From Streptomyces sp. R21 (GTDB lineage: Bacteria; Actinomycetota; Actinomycetes; Streptomycetales; Streptomycetaceae): 64,000 nucleotides of DNA. Below the pieces are notes generated by a model, which had not been told where the DNA came from, made no database searches, and was given only the letters and a program-made list of their open reading frames with translations. Both the position numbers and the translations under genes were made by a program. The stretch lies in NCBI RefSeq assembly GCF_041051975.1, contig NZ_CP163435.1, positions 8,287,001 through 8,351,000 on the forward strand, in the 5' to 3' direction. Positions 17,137 to 29,194 of the stretch are shown here, piece after piece. Position 1 is the first letter of the stretch, and every line of letters starts with the position of its first letter.

Positions 17137-18015
17137 ATGCAGCACGCAGTGGGGGCTCCGCTGCCGCCGCCCCACCAGCCGGGGCAGGGCCCCGCCGCCG
17201 GCTGGTCGCCGGCCGCGCACCACCCGGGACACCCCGGCGCGCATCCGGGTGCGGCACCCATGACCCCGCCTGTTCCCGGTTTCACCGGTCCGCCTCAGGG
17301 CCCCACGGCACCTCAGACGCACGCTCCGCAGCACGTGCCCCAGCACCACGCGCCCGTTCCGCCGACGCCGGACACCACGGGCCATGTGCAGCTGCCGCCC
17401 GGCGGCCCCGTCGCGATGCCGAGCCCCGCACCCGCCTCCGGCCCGTCCGATGCGACGTCCACCACGCTGGCGGTGCTGCTCATCGGCCCCGCGGGCGCAG
17501 GCAAGACGAGCGTCGCCAAGTACTGGGCGGGCCACCGCCGGGTCCCCACCGCCCACATCAGCCTCGACGATGTACGCGAATGGGTGCGCTCGGGGTTCGC
17601 CGACCCGCAGTCCGGATGGAACGACCATTCGGAGGCGCAGTATCGTCTCGCCCGCCGCACCTGCGGCTTCGCCGCACGCAACTTCCTGGCCAATGGCATC
17701 TCCTGCATCCTCGACGATGCCGTGTTCCCGGACCGCCCGGTCGTCGGTCTCGGCGGCTGGAAGCGGCATGTGGGACCGGGGCTGCTGCCCGTCGTCCTGC
17801 TGCCCGGGCTGGAAATCGTCCTGGAGCGCAACGCGAAGCGCTCCGGCAACCGTCGCCTCACCGACGAGGAAGTCGCCGCCATCCACGGCCGGATGGCCGG
17901 GTGGTACGGCTCGGGGCTGCCCATCATCGACAACTCCCAGCTCGACGTTCCGGCCACGGCACGGGTCCTGGACGATGTGCTCGCCCGGTCCATCGCGAGC
18001 CCGCCCCAGTGGTGA
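17137..18015 (+). CDS. P-loop ATP-binding protein with disordered N-terminus
   Basis: A 292-residue protein. Residues 1-105 are rich in P, H, A and Q and look disordered. A P-loop domain follows, with Walker A (GPAGAGKTS) near residue 116. Its layout resembles small kinases of the AAA_33 type that phosphorylate nucleotides or sugars (SLDDVREWVRSGF, HGRMAGWYG). The substrate is unknown. It is conserved in this chromosomal position in streptomycetes as far as I recall. The start is ATG 17137. It stands between aroB and the M24 gene, with gaps that allow its own promoter. Confidence 0.65.
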   Translation: MQHAVGAPLPPPHQPGQGPAAGWSPAAHHPGHPGAHPGAAPMTPPVPGFTGPPQGPTAPQTHAPQHVPQHHAPVPPTPDTTGHVQLPPGGPVAMPSPAPASGPSDATSTTLAVLLIGPAGAGKTSVAKYWAGHRRVPTAHISLDDVREWVRSGFADPQSGWNDHSEAQYRLARRTCGFAARNFLANGISCILDDAVFPDRPVVGLGGWKRHVGPGLLPVVLLPGLEIVLERNAKRSGNRRLTDEEVAAIHGRMAGWYGSGLPIIDNSQLDVPATARVLDDVLARSIASPPQW

Positions 18016-18086
18016 AGCGGTAGCTCCCGCCAGCACCCGCCGACCCGGTCGGCCCCTTTGAACCGGCGGTATCCGGCCACCGCTCG

Positions 18087-18099
18087 TAGGCTCGGGTCA
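18087..18099 (+). promoter_or_regulatory. Leaderless promoter for the M24 gene
   Basis: TAGGCT (18087-18092) ends six bases before ATG 18099, placing the likely transcription start on the A of the start codon. Leaderless messages of this kind are common in Streptomyces. No convincing -35 box is seen. Confidence 0.4.
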
Positions 18100-19205
18100 T
18101 GTCAGAGGTGTACGCGGCCCGCCGGGAGCGGCTGAGAGCGCGCTGTACGGCAGGTGGCAGCGCGACGGCGCTGGTCACCCGCCCGGCCAATGTGCGGTAT
18201 CTCGCGGGAGCGGCGCCGCACGGTGCCGTGCTCCTGCTGGGCAGGGGCGAGGACCTGCTGTTCTGCTCGGGCCCGCCCAGTGGCGTGACCGAGGACGGCA
18301 GACCCGACGAGGCACTGCGCATCCAGGCGCTGCCGGGGCCCGGGGGCGATCCGGCCGTGGCCGCCGCCGACGTCGCCGCGGCCCAGGGCGCGGAGTCCCT
18401 CGCCGTCGAGGAGCACCACCTGACCGTGACCCGGCACCGGGCCATCGGCTCGGTGGCGCCGCGGCTGCGGCTGGGCGACCTGGGCGGTGCGGTCGAGCAG
18501 CTGAGGGTCGTCAAGGACGAGGAGGAGATCTCCTGTCTGCGGATCGGTGCCGAGATCGCCGACCAGGCGCTGGGCGAGCTGCTCGAATCCATCCTGGTCG
18601 GCCGCACCGAGCGCCATCTCGCCCTGGAGCTGGAGCGACGCCTGGTCGACCACGGCGCCGACGGCCCGGCCTTCGCGACCTCGGTCGGTACCGGCCCGAA
18701 CTCCGGGAAGTGCGGCCACCGGCCCACCGACCGCCGCGTCGAGGAGGGAGATTTCCTCTCCGTCTGCCTCGGGGCGACCTACCGCGGCTACCGTTGCGAG
18801 ATCGGCCGTACGTTCGTCATCGGCACCTCTCCCGCCGACTGGCAGATCGAGCTGTACGACCTCGTCTTCGCCGCCCAGCGCGCCGGACGGGAGGCGTTGG
18901 CGCCCGGTGCCGCCTACCGTGACGTGGACCGCGCGGCCCGCCAGGTGCTCGACTCCGCGGGGTACGCGGACGGCCTTCCTGCGCTGACCGGGCACGGTGT
19001 GGGGCTCGAAATCGACGAGGACCCGCAGCTGGCCCCCGCAGCCATGGGTAAACTGGACGCTTGCGTGCCGGTCACCGTCGAACCGGGGGTCCACCTCCCG
19101 GGCCGGGGCGGCGTCCGGATCGATGACACGCTCGTCGTTCGCCCCGAGGCGGACGGCGGACCCGAGCTACTCACCATCACGACCAAGGAACTGCTCGCGT
19201 TGTAG
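18099..19205 (+). CDS. M24-family aminopeptidase P-like protein with altered metal ligands
   Basis: A 368-residue protein with the creatinase N-terminal domain (to about 130) and a C-terminal pita-bread domain of the Xaa-Pro peptidase family. The ligand set is unusual. The first aspartate is C223 (SVCLGA) and the second is E234 (CEIGRT). H299 (GHGVG) and E328 (TVEPG) are kept. The catalytic histidine position is D306 (LEIDED), and the last glutamate is D342 (VRIDDT). It may be a catalytically inactive or repurposed member. It lies just upstream of efp; in many bacteria a PepQ gene neighbours efp. Confidence 0.8.
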   Translation: MSEVYAARRERLRARCTAGGSATALVTRPANVRYLAGAAPHGAVLLLGRGEDLLFCSGPPSGVTEDGRPDEALRIQALPGPGGDPAVAAADVAAAQGAESLAVEEHHLTVTRHRAIGSVAPRLRLGDLGGAVEQLRVVKDEEEISCLRIGAEIADQALGELLESILVGRTERHLALELERRLVDHGADGPAFATSVGTGPNSGKCGHRPTDRRVEEGDFLSVCLGATYRGYRCEIGRTFVIGTSPADWQIELYDLVFAAQRAGREALAPGAAYRDVDRAARQVLDSAGYADGLPALTGHGVGLEIDEDPQLAPAAMGKLDACVPVTVEPGVHLPGRGGVRIDDTLVVRPEADGGPELLTITTKELLAL

Positions 19206-19266
19206 CTTTTCGAGCTACGCGCGGTGCGCCGGGGTCGTCCACGTCAGTCCAGGAGATTCCGCAACC

Positions 19267-19833
19267 GTGGCTTCCACGAACGACCTCAAGAACGGCCTGG
19301 TGCTCAAGCTCGACGGGGGCCAGCTCTGGTCCGTCGTCGAGTTCCAGCACGTCAAGCCCGGCAAGGGCCCGGCCTTCGTGCGCACCAAGCTGAAGAACGT
19401 GCTCTCCGGCAAGGTCGTCGACAAGACGTTCAACGCCGGCGTCAAGGTCGAGACGGCCACGATCGACAAGCGCGACATGCAGTTCTCGTACATGGACGGC
19501 GAGTACTTCGTCTTCATGGACATGGACACCTACGACCAGTTGATGGTCGACCGCAAGTCCGTCGGTGACGCCGCCAACTTCCTGATCGAGGGCTTCACGG
19601 CCACCGTGGCGCAGCACGAGGGCGAGGTGCTCTTCGTCGAGCTGCCGGCCGCCGTCGAGCTCGTCATCCAGGAGACCGAGCCGGGCGTCCAGGGCGACCG
19701 CTCCACCGGTGGCACCAAGCCCGCCACCCTGGAGACCGGCCACCAGATCCAGGTGCCGCTCTTCATCACCACCGGTGAGAAGATCAAGGTCGACACCCGT
19801 ACGAGCGACTACCTCGGCCGGGTGAACAGCTAA
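19267..19833 (+). CDS. efp: Elongation factor P
   Basis: Relieves ribosome stalling at polyproline. It has 188 residues from GTG 19267. The three domains are KOW-like, OB and C-terminal OB. The tip loop HVKPGKGPAF carries the conserved lysine at residue 33 between prolines and glycines, the type used unmodified in actinobacteria. I see no modification enzyme gene nearby, consistent with that. It is followed two bases later by nusB. Confidence 0.97.
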   Translation: MASTNDLKNGLVLKLDGGQLWSVVEFQHVKPGKGPAFVRTKLKNVLSGKVVDKTFNAGVKVETATIDKRDMQFSYMDGEYFVFMDMDTYDQLMVDRKSVGDAANFLIEGFTATVAQHEGEVLFVELPAAVELVIQETEPGVQGDRSTGGTKPATLETGHQIQVPLFITTGEKIKVDTRTSDYLGRVNS

Positions 19834-19835
19834 CC

Positions 19836-20270
19836 GTGGCTGCCCGCAACACGGCCCGCAAGCGCGCCTTCCAGATCCTCTTCGAGGGCGACCAGCGCGG
19901 CGTGGACGTCCTGACGGTCCTCGCGGACTGGATCCGGCACTCCCGGTCCGACACCCGGCAGCCCCCGGTCAGCGAGTACACGATGCAGCTGGTCGAGGGG
20001 TACGCCACCAAGGCGCGCCGTATCGACGACCTCATCGCGCAGTACGCCGTCGGCTGGACGCTGGACAGGATGCCGGTCGTCGACCGCAACATCCTGCGCC
20101 TCGGTGCCTACGAGCTGATCTGGGTCGACGAGACCCCGGACGCCGTGGTGCTCGACGAGGCGGTGCAGCTGGCCAAGGAGTTCTCCACGGACGAGTCGCC
20201 CTCGTTCGTGAACGGCCTGCTGGGCCGTCTGAAGGACCTGAAGCCGTCGCTCCGCCGCGACGAGGCCTAG
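19836..20270 (+). CDS. nusB: Transcription antitermination factor NusB
   Basis: Binds boxA RNA with S10 in rRNA antitermination. It has 144 residues from GTG 19836, helical throughout, with the family motifs KRAFQILFEGD, NILRLGAYELIW and LDEAVQLAKEF. It follows efp by two bases, so they share a transcript. It ends before two perfect hairpins that separate it from convergent bldD. Confidence 0.95.
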   Translation: MAARNTARKRAFQILFEGDQRGVDVLTVLADWIRHSRSDTRQPPVSEYTMQLVEGYATKARRIDDLIAQYAVGWTLDRMPVVDRNILRLGAYELIWVDETPDAVVLDEAVQLAKEFSTDESPSFVNGLLGRLKDLKPSLRRDEA

Positions 20271-20330
20271 TCGCCCGGACAAGGCCCAGACGCGTACGAC
20301 AGGGCGGACAAGGCCCCGTCACGTACGAAA

Positions 20331-20375
20331 ACGCCGGAGGGCCCGCAGCAAGCGTTGCTGCGGGCCCTCCGGCGT
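20331..20375. terminator. Perfect 21-bp hairpin terminator (nusB/bldD)
   Basis: The 21-base arm 20331-20351 pairs without mismatch with 20355-20375 around a three-base loop. On the minus strand the stem is followed by TTTT. It should stop bldD read-through strongly and nusB transcripts by stem strength. Confidence 0.8.
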
Positions 20376-20411
20376 ATCCGTACCCAGGAGCCCCGTGAGG
20401 CCCGCAGAAAA

Positions 20412-20455
20412 CCGCCGGGGTGGCCGGAACCTCATGGTTCCGGCCACCCCGGCGG
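20412..20455. terminator. Perfect 20-bp hairpin terminator (bldD side)
   Basis: Arms 20412-20431 and 20436-20455 are perfectly complementary with a TCAT loop. On the minus strand TTTT follows directly, making a classic intrinsic terminator just after the bldD stop. On the plus strand TTT follows a few bases later, so it can work both ways. Confidence 0.85.
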
Positions 20456-20479
20456 CACGTTTCTGCAGAGGCCGGTGGG

Positions 20480-20980
20480 TCAGCCCTCGTCGTGCGAGAC
20501 GGCGCGACGCGCGTCCGCGTCCAGGACACCCCAGCTGATCAGCTGCTCGGTGAGGACCGAGGGCGACTGGTCGTAAATGACGGCGAGTGTGCGCAGGTCG
20601 TCCTGGCGGATCGACAGCACCTTGCCGTTGTAGTCACCGCGCTGGGACTGGATCGTCGCGGCGTAGCGCTGGAGGGGGCCCGCCTTCTCGGCCGGCACGT
20701 GGGCCAGCCGCTCCAGGTCCAGGACCAGCTTCGGCGGCGGCTCGGCGGCTCCGCCCGGCGTGGTGCCCGGCAGCAGTTCCTGTACGGGAACCCCATAGAA
20801 ATCCGCCAGCTCGGCAAGTCGCTGTACGGTGACGGCGCGGTCGCCGCGCTCGTACGACCCGACGACGACCGCCTTCCAGCGTCCCTGGGACTTCTCCTCG
20901 ACGCCGTGGAGGGAAAGGCCCTGCTGGGTGCGGATGGCCCGGAGCTTGGCCCCGAGCTGTTTGGCGTATTCGCTGGACAT
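20480..20980 (-). CDS. bldD: Developmental master repressor BldD
   Basis: Represses sporulation genes during vegetative growth when dimerised by tetrameric cyclic-di-GMP. It has 166 residues. The N-terminal HTH (residues about 8-70, LRAIRTQQGLSLHGVEEKS) binds DNA. The C-terminal domain carries the c-di-GMP signature R114-G-D116 and R125-Q-D-D128, as published for BldD. The start is ATG 20980. It has its own promoter region containing a BldD box, so autorepression is expected. It is convergent with nusB. Its presence is strong evidence for a sporulating streptomycete. Confidence 0.97.
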   Translation of the reverse strand: MSSEYAKQLGAKLRAIRTQQGLSLHGVEEKSQGRWKAVVVGSYERGDRAVTVQRLAELADFYGVPVQELLPGTTPGGAAEPPPKLVLDLERLAHVPAEKAGPLQRYAATIQSQRGDYNGKVLSIRQDDLRTLAVIYDQSPSVLTEQLISWGVLDADARRAVSHDEG

Positions 20981-21027
20981 ATAGCTCCCCGGACACTGGA
21001 ACATTTGCGGCACAGCCGCGTGGCTGG

Positions 21028-21040
21028 TAACTCACTGTGA
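21028..21040 (-). promoter_or_regulatory. BldD box in the bldD promoter
   Basis: Read on the minus strand this is TCAC-AGTGA-GTTA, an exact match to the BldD signature TNAC(N5)GTNA. It lies 48-60 bases upstream of the bldD start. Additional GTAAC half sites lie just further upstream. BldD is known to repress its own gene. Confidence 0.65.
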
Positions 21041-21188
21041 GGTTACGCAGCGTTACTCTTCCCCGTCAAGCCGAATGGTCCGGACCGACTCTTCCGTGGG
21101 AGTCGCACGCGCCCTCGGACCAGGGGGGTGATCAGCGGCGTTGCCGGGCTGGTACCGTGGATGGCGCAATTCCGACGTCCTTTAATGA

Positions 21189-21206
21189 TCCGTCCCGTGA
21201 GGCGGA
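21189..21206 (+). promoter_or_regulatory. PyrR-binding loop in the pyr operon leader
   Basis: A four-pair stem TCCG/CGGA closes a loop containing UCCCGUGAGGC. This fits the core of the PyrR recognition sequence UCCNGNGAGGY from Bacillus. It lies immediately before the GGAGG ribosome binding site (about 21210) and ATG 21225. Binding would hide the site when UMP is high, giving translational repression as described for mycobacterial pyr mRNA. No antiterminator/terminator pair is visible. Confidence 0.65.
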
Positions 21207-21224
21207 GAAGGAGGTCCGTTTCTT

Positions 21225-21815
21225 ATGGACTCAGAGCAGGACAAGCAGCAGTACGAAGCCGATGCGCGGCCCGTTCTCGAAGGCCCCGACATCGCGCGGG
21301 TGCTGACCCGCATCGCCCACGAGATCGTCGAGCGCGCCAAGGGCGCCGACGACGTGGTGCTCCTCGGCATTCCGACCCGAGGCGTCTTCCTGGCCCGCAG
21401 GCTGGCCGACAAGCTCGAAGAGATCACCGACCGCAAGATCCCGGTCGGCTCCCTCGACATCACGATGTACCGCGACGACCTGCGCATGCACCCGCCGCGT
21501 GCGCTGGCCCGCACGGACATCCCCGGTGAGGGCATCGACGGCAGACTGGTCGTCCTCGTCGACGACGTGCTCTTCTCGGGCCGCACCATCCGCGCCGCCC
21601 TCGACGCGCTGAACGACATCGGGCGTCCGCGCGCCGTGCAGCTCGCGGTCCTCGTCGACCGGGGACACCGCGAACTGCCCATCCGCGCCGACTACGTCGG
21701 CAAGAACCTCCCCACGTCGTTGCGGGAGACGGTCAAGGTCCAGCTCGCCGAGGAGGACGGTCGCGACACCGTGCTGCTCGGTGCGAAGCGGACCTCCCCG
21801 GGCGAGCAGCAGTAG
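21225..21815 (+). CDS. pyrR: Pyr operon regulator / uracil phosphoribosyltransferase PyrR
   Basis: UMP-dependent RNA-binding repressor of pyrimidine synthesis with a PRTase fold. It has 196 residues. The PRPP-binding motif VVLVDDVLFSGRT and basic RNA-facing segments (YRDDLRMHPPR, VDRGHRELPIRADYVGKN) are clear. The start is ATG 21225 after GGAGG. It is the first gene of pyrR-pyrB-pyrC-PH protein-carA-carB-pyrD-pyrF and probably regulates its own message through the loop just upstream. Confidence 0.95.
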   Translation: MDSEQDKQQYEADARPVLEGPDIARVLTRIAHEIVERAKGADDVVLLGIPTRGVFLARRLADKLEEITDRKIPVGSLDITMYRDDLRMHPPRALARTDIPGEGIDGRLVVLVDDVLFSGRTIRAALDALNDIGRPRAVQLAVLVDRGHRELPIRADYVGKNLPTSLRETVKVQLAEEDGRDTVLLGAKRTSPGEQQ

Positions 21816-21896
21816 CACTCAGCCGTGCGCCCCTGAGTGCGCTCCTGCGCGCTTGCATGCCCGAATTCTCCTGAACTGCCTTACGGAGCCTGTCAG

Positions 21897-22874
21897 ATGC
21901 AGCGTCATCTCATCTCGGCCGCCGACCTCACCCGCGACGACGCCGTCCTCATCCTCGACACCGCCGAGGAAATGGCCCGGGTCGCCGACCGGCCCATCAA
22001 GAAGCTGCCGACCCTGCGCGGTCGCACGATCGTCAATCTCTTCTTCGAGGACTCCACCCGCACCCGGATCTCCTTCGAAGCCGCTGAGAAGCGCCTCTCC
22101 GCGGACGTCATCAACTTCACCGCCAAGGGATCCTCGGTGTCGAAGGGCGAGTCCCTGAAGGACACCGCCCAGACCCTCGAAGCCATGGGCGTCGACGCCG
22201 TCGTCATCCGGCACGGCGCCTCCGGAGCCCCGTACCGGCTCGCCACCTCCGACTGGATCGACGCCGTCGTCATCAACGCCGGTGACGGCACCCACCAGCA
22301 CCCCACCCAGGCCCTGCTCGACGCCTTCACCATGCGCCGCCGTCTCGTCGGCCGGGACGCCGGGATCGGCCAGGACCTCGACGGCAAGCGCATCACGATC
22401 GTCGGCGACGTCCTGCACAGCCGGGTCGCCCGCTCCAACGTGGACCTGCTGCACACCCTCGGCGCCGAAGTCACCCTCGTCGCCCCGCCGACCCTGGTGC
22501 CCGTCGGTGTCGAGACCTGGCCCTGCGAGATCTCGTACGACCTCGACAGCACCCTGTCCAAGTCCGACGCCGTGATGATGCTGCGCGTCCAGCGCGAGCG
22601 GATGAACGCGGCGTTCTTCCCGACCGAACGCGAGTACTCGCGGCGCTACGGCCTCGACGGCGACCGCATGGCGAAGATGCCCGAGCACGCCATCGTGATG
22701 CACCCCGGTCCGATGGTGCGCGGCATGGAGATCACCGCCGAGGTCGCCGACTCGGACCGCTGCACCGTCGTCGAGCAGGTCGCCAACGGGGTCTCCATCC
22801 GAATGGCGGTCCTGTACCTGCTGCTCGGTGGCAACGAACCCGCCGTCAGCCACACCCGTACCGAGGAGAAGTAG
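21897..22874 (+). CDS. pyrB: Aspartate carbamoyltransferase catalytic subunit
   Basis: Condenses carbamoyl phosphate with aspartate, the committed pyrimidine step. It has 325 residues from ATG 21897. The carbamoyl-phosphate motif FFEDSTRTR, HPTQALLD and MHPGPMVRG are present. No pyrI regulatory subunit lies nearby, as is usual in Gram-positives. It is 81 bases after pyrR and five bases before pyrC. Confidence 0.97.
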   Translation: MQRHLISAADLTRDDAVLILDTAEEMARVADRPIKKLPTLRGRTIVNLFFEDSTRTRISFEAAEKRLSADVINFTAKGSSVSKGESLKDTAQTLEAMGVDAVVIRHGASGAPYRLATSDWIDAVVINAGDGTHQHPTQALLDAFTMRRRLVGRDAGIGQDLDGKRITIVGDVLHSRVARSNVDLLHTLGAEVTLVAPPTLVPVGVETWPCEISYDLDSTLSKSDAVMMLRVQRERMNAAFFPTEREYSRRYGLDGDRMAKMPEHAIVMHPGPMVRGMEITAEVADSDRCTVVEQVANGVSIRMAVLYLLLGGNEPAVSHTRTEEK

Positions 22875-22879
22875 GAACC

Positions 22880-24166
22880 ATGAGCAAGATTCTGATCCGT
22901 GGTGCGAAGGTGCTCGGCGGCGAGCCGCAGGACGTGCTGATCAACGGCTCGGTCATCGAGGCCGTCGGTACGGGGCTTTCGGAGGAGGGTGCCGAGGTCG
23001 TCGAGGCCGACGGCAAGGTCCTGCTGCCGGGACTCGTCGACCTGCACACGCACCTGCGTGAGCCGGGCCGCGAGGACTCCGAGACCGTGCTGACCGGCAC
23101 GCGTGCGGCGGCCTCCGGCGGCTACACCGCCGTGTTCGCCATGGCCAACACCTTCCCGGTCGCCGACACCGCCGGCGTGGTCGAGCAGGTCTACCGGCTC
23201 GGCCAGGAGCACGGCTACTGCGACGTGCAGCCCATCGGCGCCGTCACCGTCGGCCTGGAGGGCAAGAAGCTCGCCGAGCTGGGCGCGATGCACGAGTCCG
23301 CCGCCGGGGTCACCGTGTTCTCGGACGACGGCAAGTGCGTGGACGACGCGGTGATCATGCGGCGCGCCCTTGAGTACGTGAAGGCCTTCGGCGGCGTCGT
23401 CGCCCAGCACGCGCAGGAGCCGCGGCTGACCGAGGGCGCCCAGATGAACGAGGGCGTCGTCTCGGCCGAGCTGGGCCTCGGCGGCTGGCCCGCGGTGGCC
23501 GAGGAATCGATCATCGCCCGGGATGTCCTGCTCGCCGAGCACGTCGGCTCCCGGGTGCACATCTGCCACCTGTCGACCGCCGGCAGCGTCGAGATCGTGC
23601 GCTGGGCCAAGTCCCGCGGCATCGACGTGACGGCCGAGGTCACCCCGCACCACCTCCTCCTCACCGACGAGCTGGTGCGTTCGTACAACCCGGTCTACAA
23701 GGTCAACCCGCCGCTGCGCACGGAGAAGGACGTCATGGCGCTGCGCGAGGCGCTCGCCGACGGCACCATCGACATCGTCGCCACCGACCACGCCCCGCAC
23801 CCGCACGAGGACAAGGACTGCGAGTGGGCCGCGGCCGCCATGGGCATGGTGGGCCTGGAGACCGCGCTGTCCGTCGTCCAGCAGACGATGGTCGAGACCG
23901 GGCTGCTCGACTGGGCCCAAGTCGCCGACCGCATGTCCGCCAAGCCCGCGCAGATCGGCGGGGCCACGGGCCACGGCCGCCCCGTCTCGGTTGGTGAGCC
24001 CGCCAACCTCGTGCTGGTCGACACGGCATACCGTGGGGCGGTGGACCCCGCGGGCTTCGCCTCGCGCAGCCGCAACACCCCCTACGAGGGCCGTGAGCTG
24101 CCGGGCCGTGTCACGCACACGTGGCTGCGGGGCAAGGCCACGCTCGTCGACGGGAAGCTCGCGTGA
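22880..24166 (+). CDS. pyrC: Dihydroorotase
   Basis: Zinc amidohydrolase that closes carbamoyl-aspartate to dihydroorotate. The 428 residues fit the type I class. Metal motif DLHTHLREPG, the DDGKCV loop, HICHLST and ATDHAPHPHEDK are all in place. It has independent active-site residues, unlike noncatalytic PyrC' partners. The stop overlaps the next start (GTGA). Confidence 0.96.
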   Translation: MSKILIRGAKVLGGEPQDVLINGSVIEAVGTGLSEEGAEVVEADGKVLLPGLVDLHTHLREPGREDSETVLTGTRAAASGGYTAVFAMANTFPVADTAGVVEQVYRLGQEHGYCDVQPIGAVTVGLEGKKLAELGAMHESAAGVTVFSDDGKCVDDAVIMRRALEYVKAFGGVVAQHAQEPRLTEGAQMNEGVVSAELGLGGWPAVAEESIIARDVLLAEHVGSRVHICHLSTAGSVEIVRWAKSRGIDVTAEVTPHHLLLTDELVRSYNPVYKVNPPLRTEKDVMALREALADGTIDIVATDHAPHPHEDKDCEWAAAAMGMVGLETALSVVQQTMVETGLLDWAQVADRMSAKPAQIGGATGHGRPVSVGEPANLVLVDTAYRGAVDPAGFASRSRNTPYEGRELPGRVTHTWLRGKATLVDGKLA

Positions 24167-24747
24167 CATCACTGCATCTGACGTACCTCGCCGCCGAACA
24201 GAAGTCGGCGGAGGTGACGAACTGGTCCGGGCGCATCGGCTGGCTCGTCGGCCTCGCCCTGTTCATCGCGCTCGTCTACTGGCTGATGCGCGAGGGCTGG
24301 AAGTGGCGCGGCACGCTCCAGGGCGACCTGCCCGAGCTGCCCACCGCGCCGGAAGAGCCCGGTGAGGCGAAACTGACGATGAGCGGCCGCTACCACGGCT
24401 CCACCACGGCCGGGCAGTGGCTCGACCGCATCGTGGCGCACGGCCTGGGCACTCGCAGCCGGGCCGAGCTCACGCTGACGGACGCGGGACTGGAGGTCGT
24501 ACGCCCCGGGGCCACCGACTTCTTCATCCCGGCCAAGGCGCTGCGCGAGGCCCTGCTCGGCAAGGGCATCGCCGGGAAGGTCCTCAGCGAGGGCGGCCTG
24601 CTCGTGGTGACCTGGGAGCACGGCGACAAGCTGATCGACTCCGGGTTCCGCTCCGACCGGGCGGCCGAGCACAACGAGTGGGTCGACACCCTGAACGACA
24701 TGATCAACAACGTCAACAAGGTCAACAAGACGGAAGGCGCACGATGA
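24163..24747 (+). CDS. Membrane-anchored PH-like domain protein in the pyr operon
   Basis: A 194-residue protein with one membrane helix (about residues 22-42), then a soluble domain of beta-rich character (about 60-190) resembling bacterial PH-like domains. Its function is not known. It starts at GTG 24163 overlapping pyrC, and its TGA overlaps carA ATG. This tight coupling places it physically inside pyrimidine synthesis. It may tether or organise the enzymes at the membrane, but no direct motif shows this. Confidence 0.7.
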   Translation: MTSLHLTYLAAEQKSAEVTNWSGRIGWLVGLALFIALVYWLMREGWKWRGTLQGDLPELPTAPEEPGEAKLTMSGRYHGSTTAGQWLDRIVAHGLGTRSRAELTLTDAGLEVVRPGATDFFIPAKALREALLGKGIAGKVLSEGGLLVVTWEHGDKLIDSGFRSDRAAEHNEWVDTLNDMINNVNKVNKTEGAR

Positions 24748-25878
24748 CGACCTCCACAAGGGGAGCAGCGAAGACTCCCGCCGTACTCGTCCTGGAGGAC
24801 GGCCGGACCTTCCGCGGCCGCGCCTACGGGGCCGTGGGGGTGACCTTCGGCGAAGCGGTGTTCTCCACCGGCATGACCGGCTACCAGGAGACCCTCACCG
24901 ACCCGTCGTACCACCGCCAGGTCGTCGTGATGACCGCCCCGCACATCGGCAACACGGGCGTCAACGACGAGGACCCCGAGTCGCAGCGGATCTGGGTCGC
25001 CGGTTACGTCGTACGCGACCCCGCGCGGGTGCCCTCCAACTGGCGCTCCCGGCGCTCGCTTGACGAGGAACTCGTCAAGCAGGGTGTCGTCGGCATCAGC
25101 GGCATCGACACCCGCGCCCTCACCCGCCATCTGCGCGAGCGCGGCGCCATGCGCGTCGGCATCTTCTCCGGCAACGCGCTGCCCGACGAGGGCACCATGC
25201 TCGCCGAGGTGCGCCAGGCGCCCGAGATGCAGGGCGCGAACCTGTCCGCCGAGGTCGCCACCAAGGAGACGTACGTCGTCCCGGCGATCGGCGAGAAGAA
25301 GTTCACCGTCGCCGCCGTCGACCTCGGCATCAAGGGCATGACCCCGCACCGGATGGCCGAGCGCGGCATCGAGGTGCACGTGCTGCCCGCCACGGCCACC
25401 GCCGAGGACGTGTTCGCCGTGAACCCCGACGGCGTGTTCTTCTCCAACGGCCCGGGCGACCCGGCGACCGCCGACGGCCCTGTCGCCGTCATGCAGGAAG
25501 TCCTCGCCCGGAAGACGCCGCTGTTCGGCATCTGCTTCGGCAACCAGATCCTGGGCCGCGCGCTCGGCTTCGGTACGTACAAGCTGAAGTACGGCCACCG
25601 CGGCATCAACCAGCCGGTGCAGGACCGTACGACCGGCAAGGTCGAGATCACCGCGCACAACCACGGCTTCGCCGTCGACGCCCCGCTCGACAAGGTGTCC
25701 GAGACGCCCTACGGCCGCGCCGAGGTCTCCCACGTCTGCCTGAACGACCAGGTCGTCGAGGGCCTCCAGCTGCTCGACCAGCCGGCTTTCAGCGTCCAGT
25801 ACCACCCCGAAGCGGCAGCGGGCCCGCACGACGCCGCCTACCTGTTCGACCGCTTCGTATCCCTGATGGAGGGCCAGC

Positions 25879-25886
<8 letters not shown>
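24744..25886 (+). CDS. carA: Carbamoyl-phosphate synthase small subunit
   Basis: Glutaminase subunit that supplies ammonia for carbamoyl phosphate, used for both arginine and pyrimidines. It has 380 residues from ATG 24744. The N-terminal domain (EDGRTFRGRAYGA) is followed by a class I GATase with the nucleophile cysteine in FGICFGNQ and the HPEAAAGPHD end. It overlaps the PH gene by four bases and carB by eight. Confidence 0.96.
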
Positions 25887-29187
<3,301 letters not shown>

Positions 29188-29194
29188 CAGCCCT

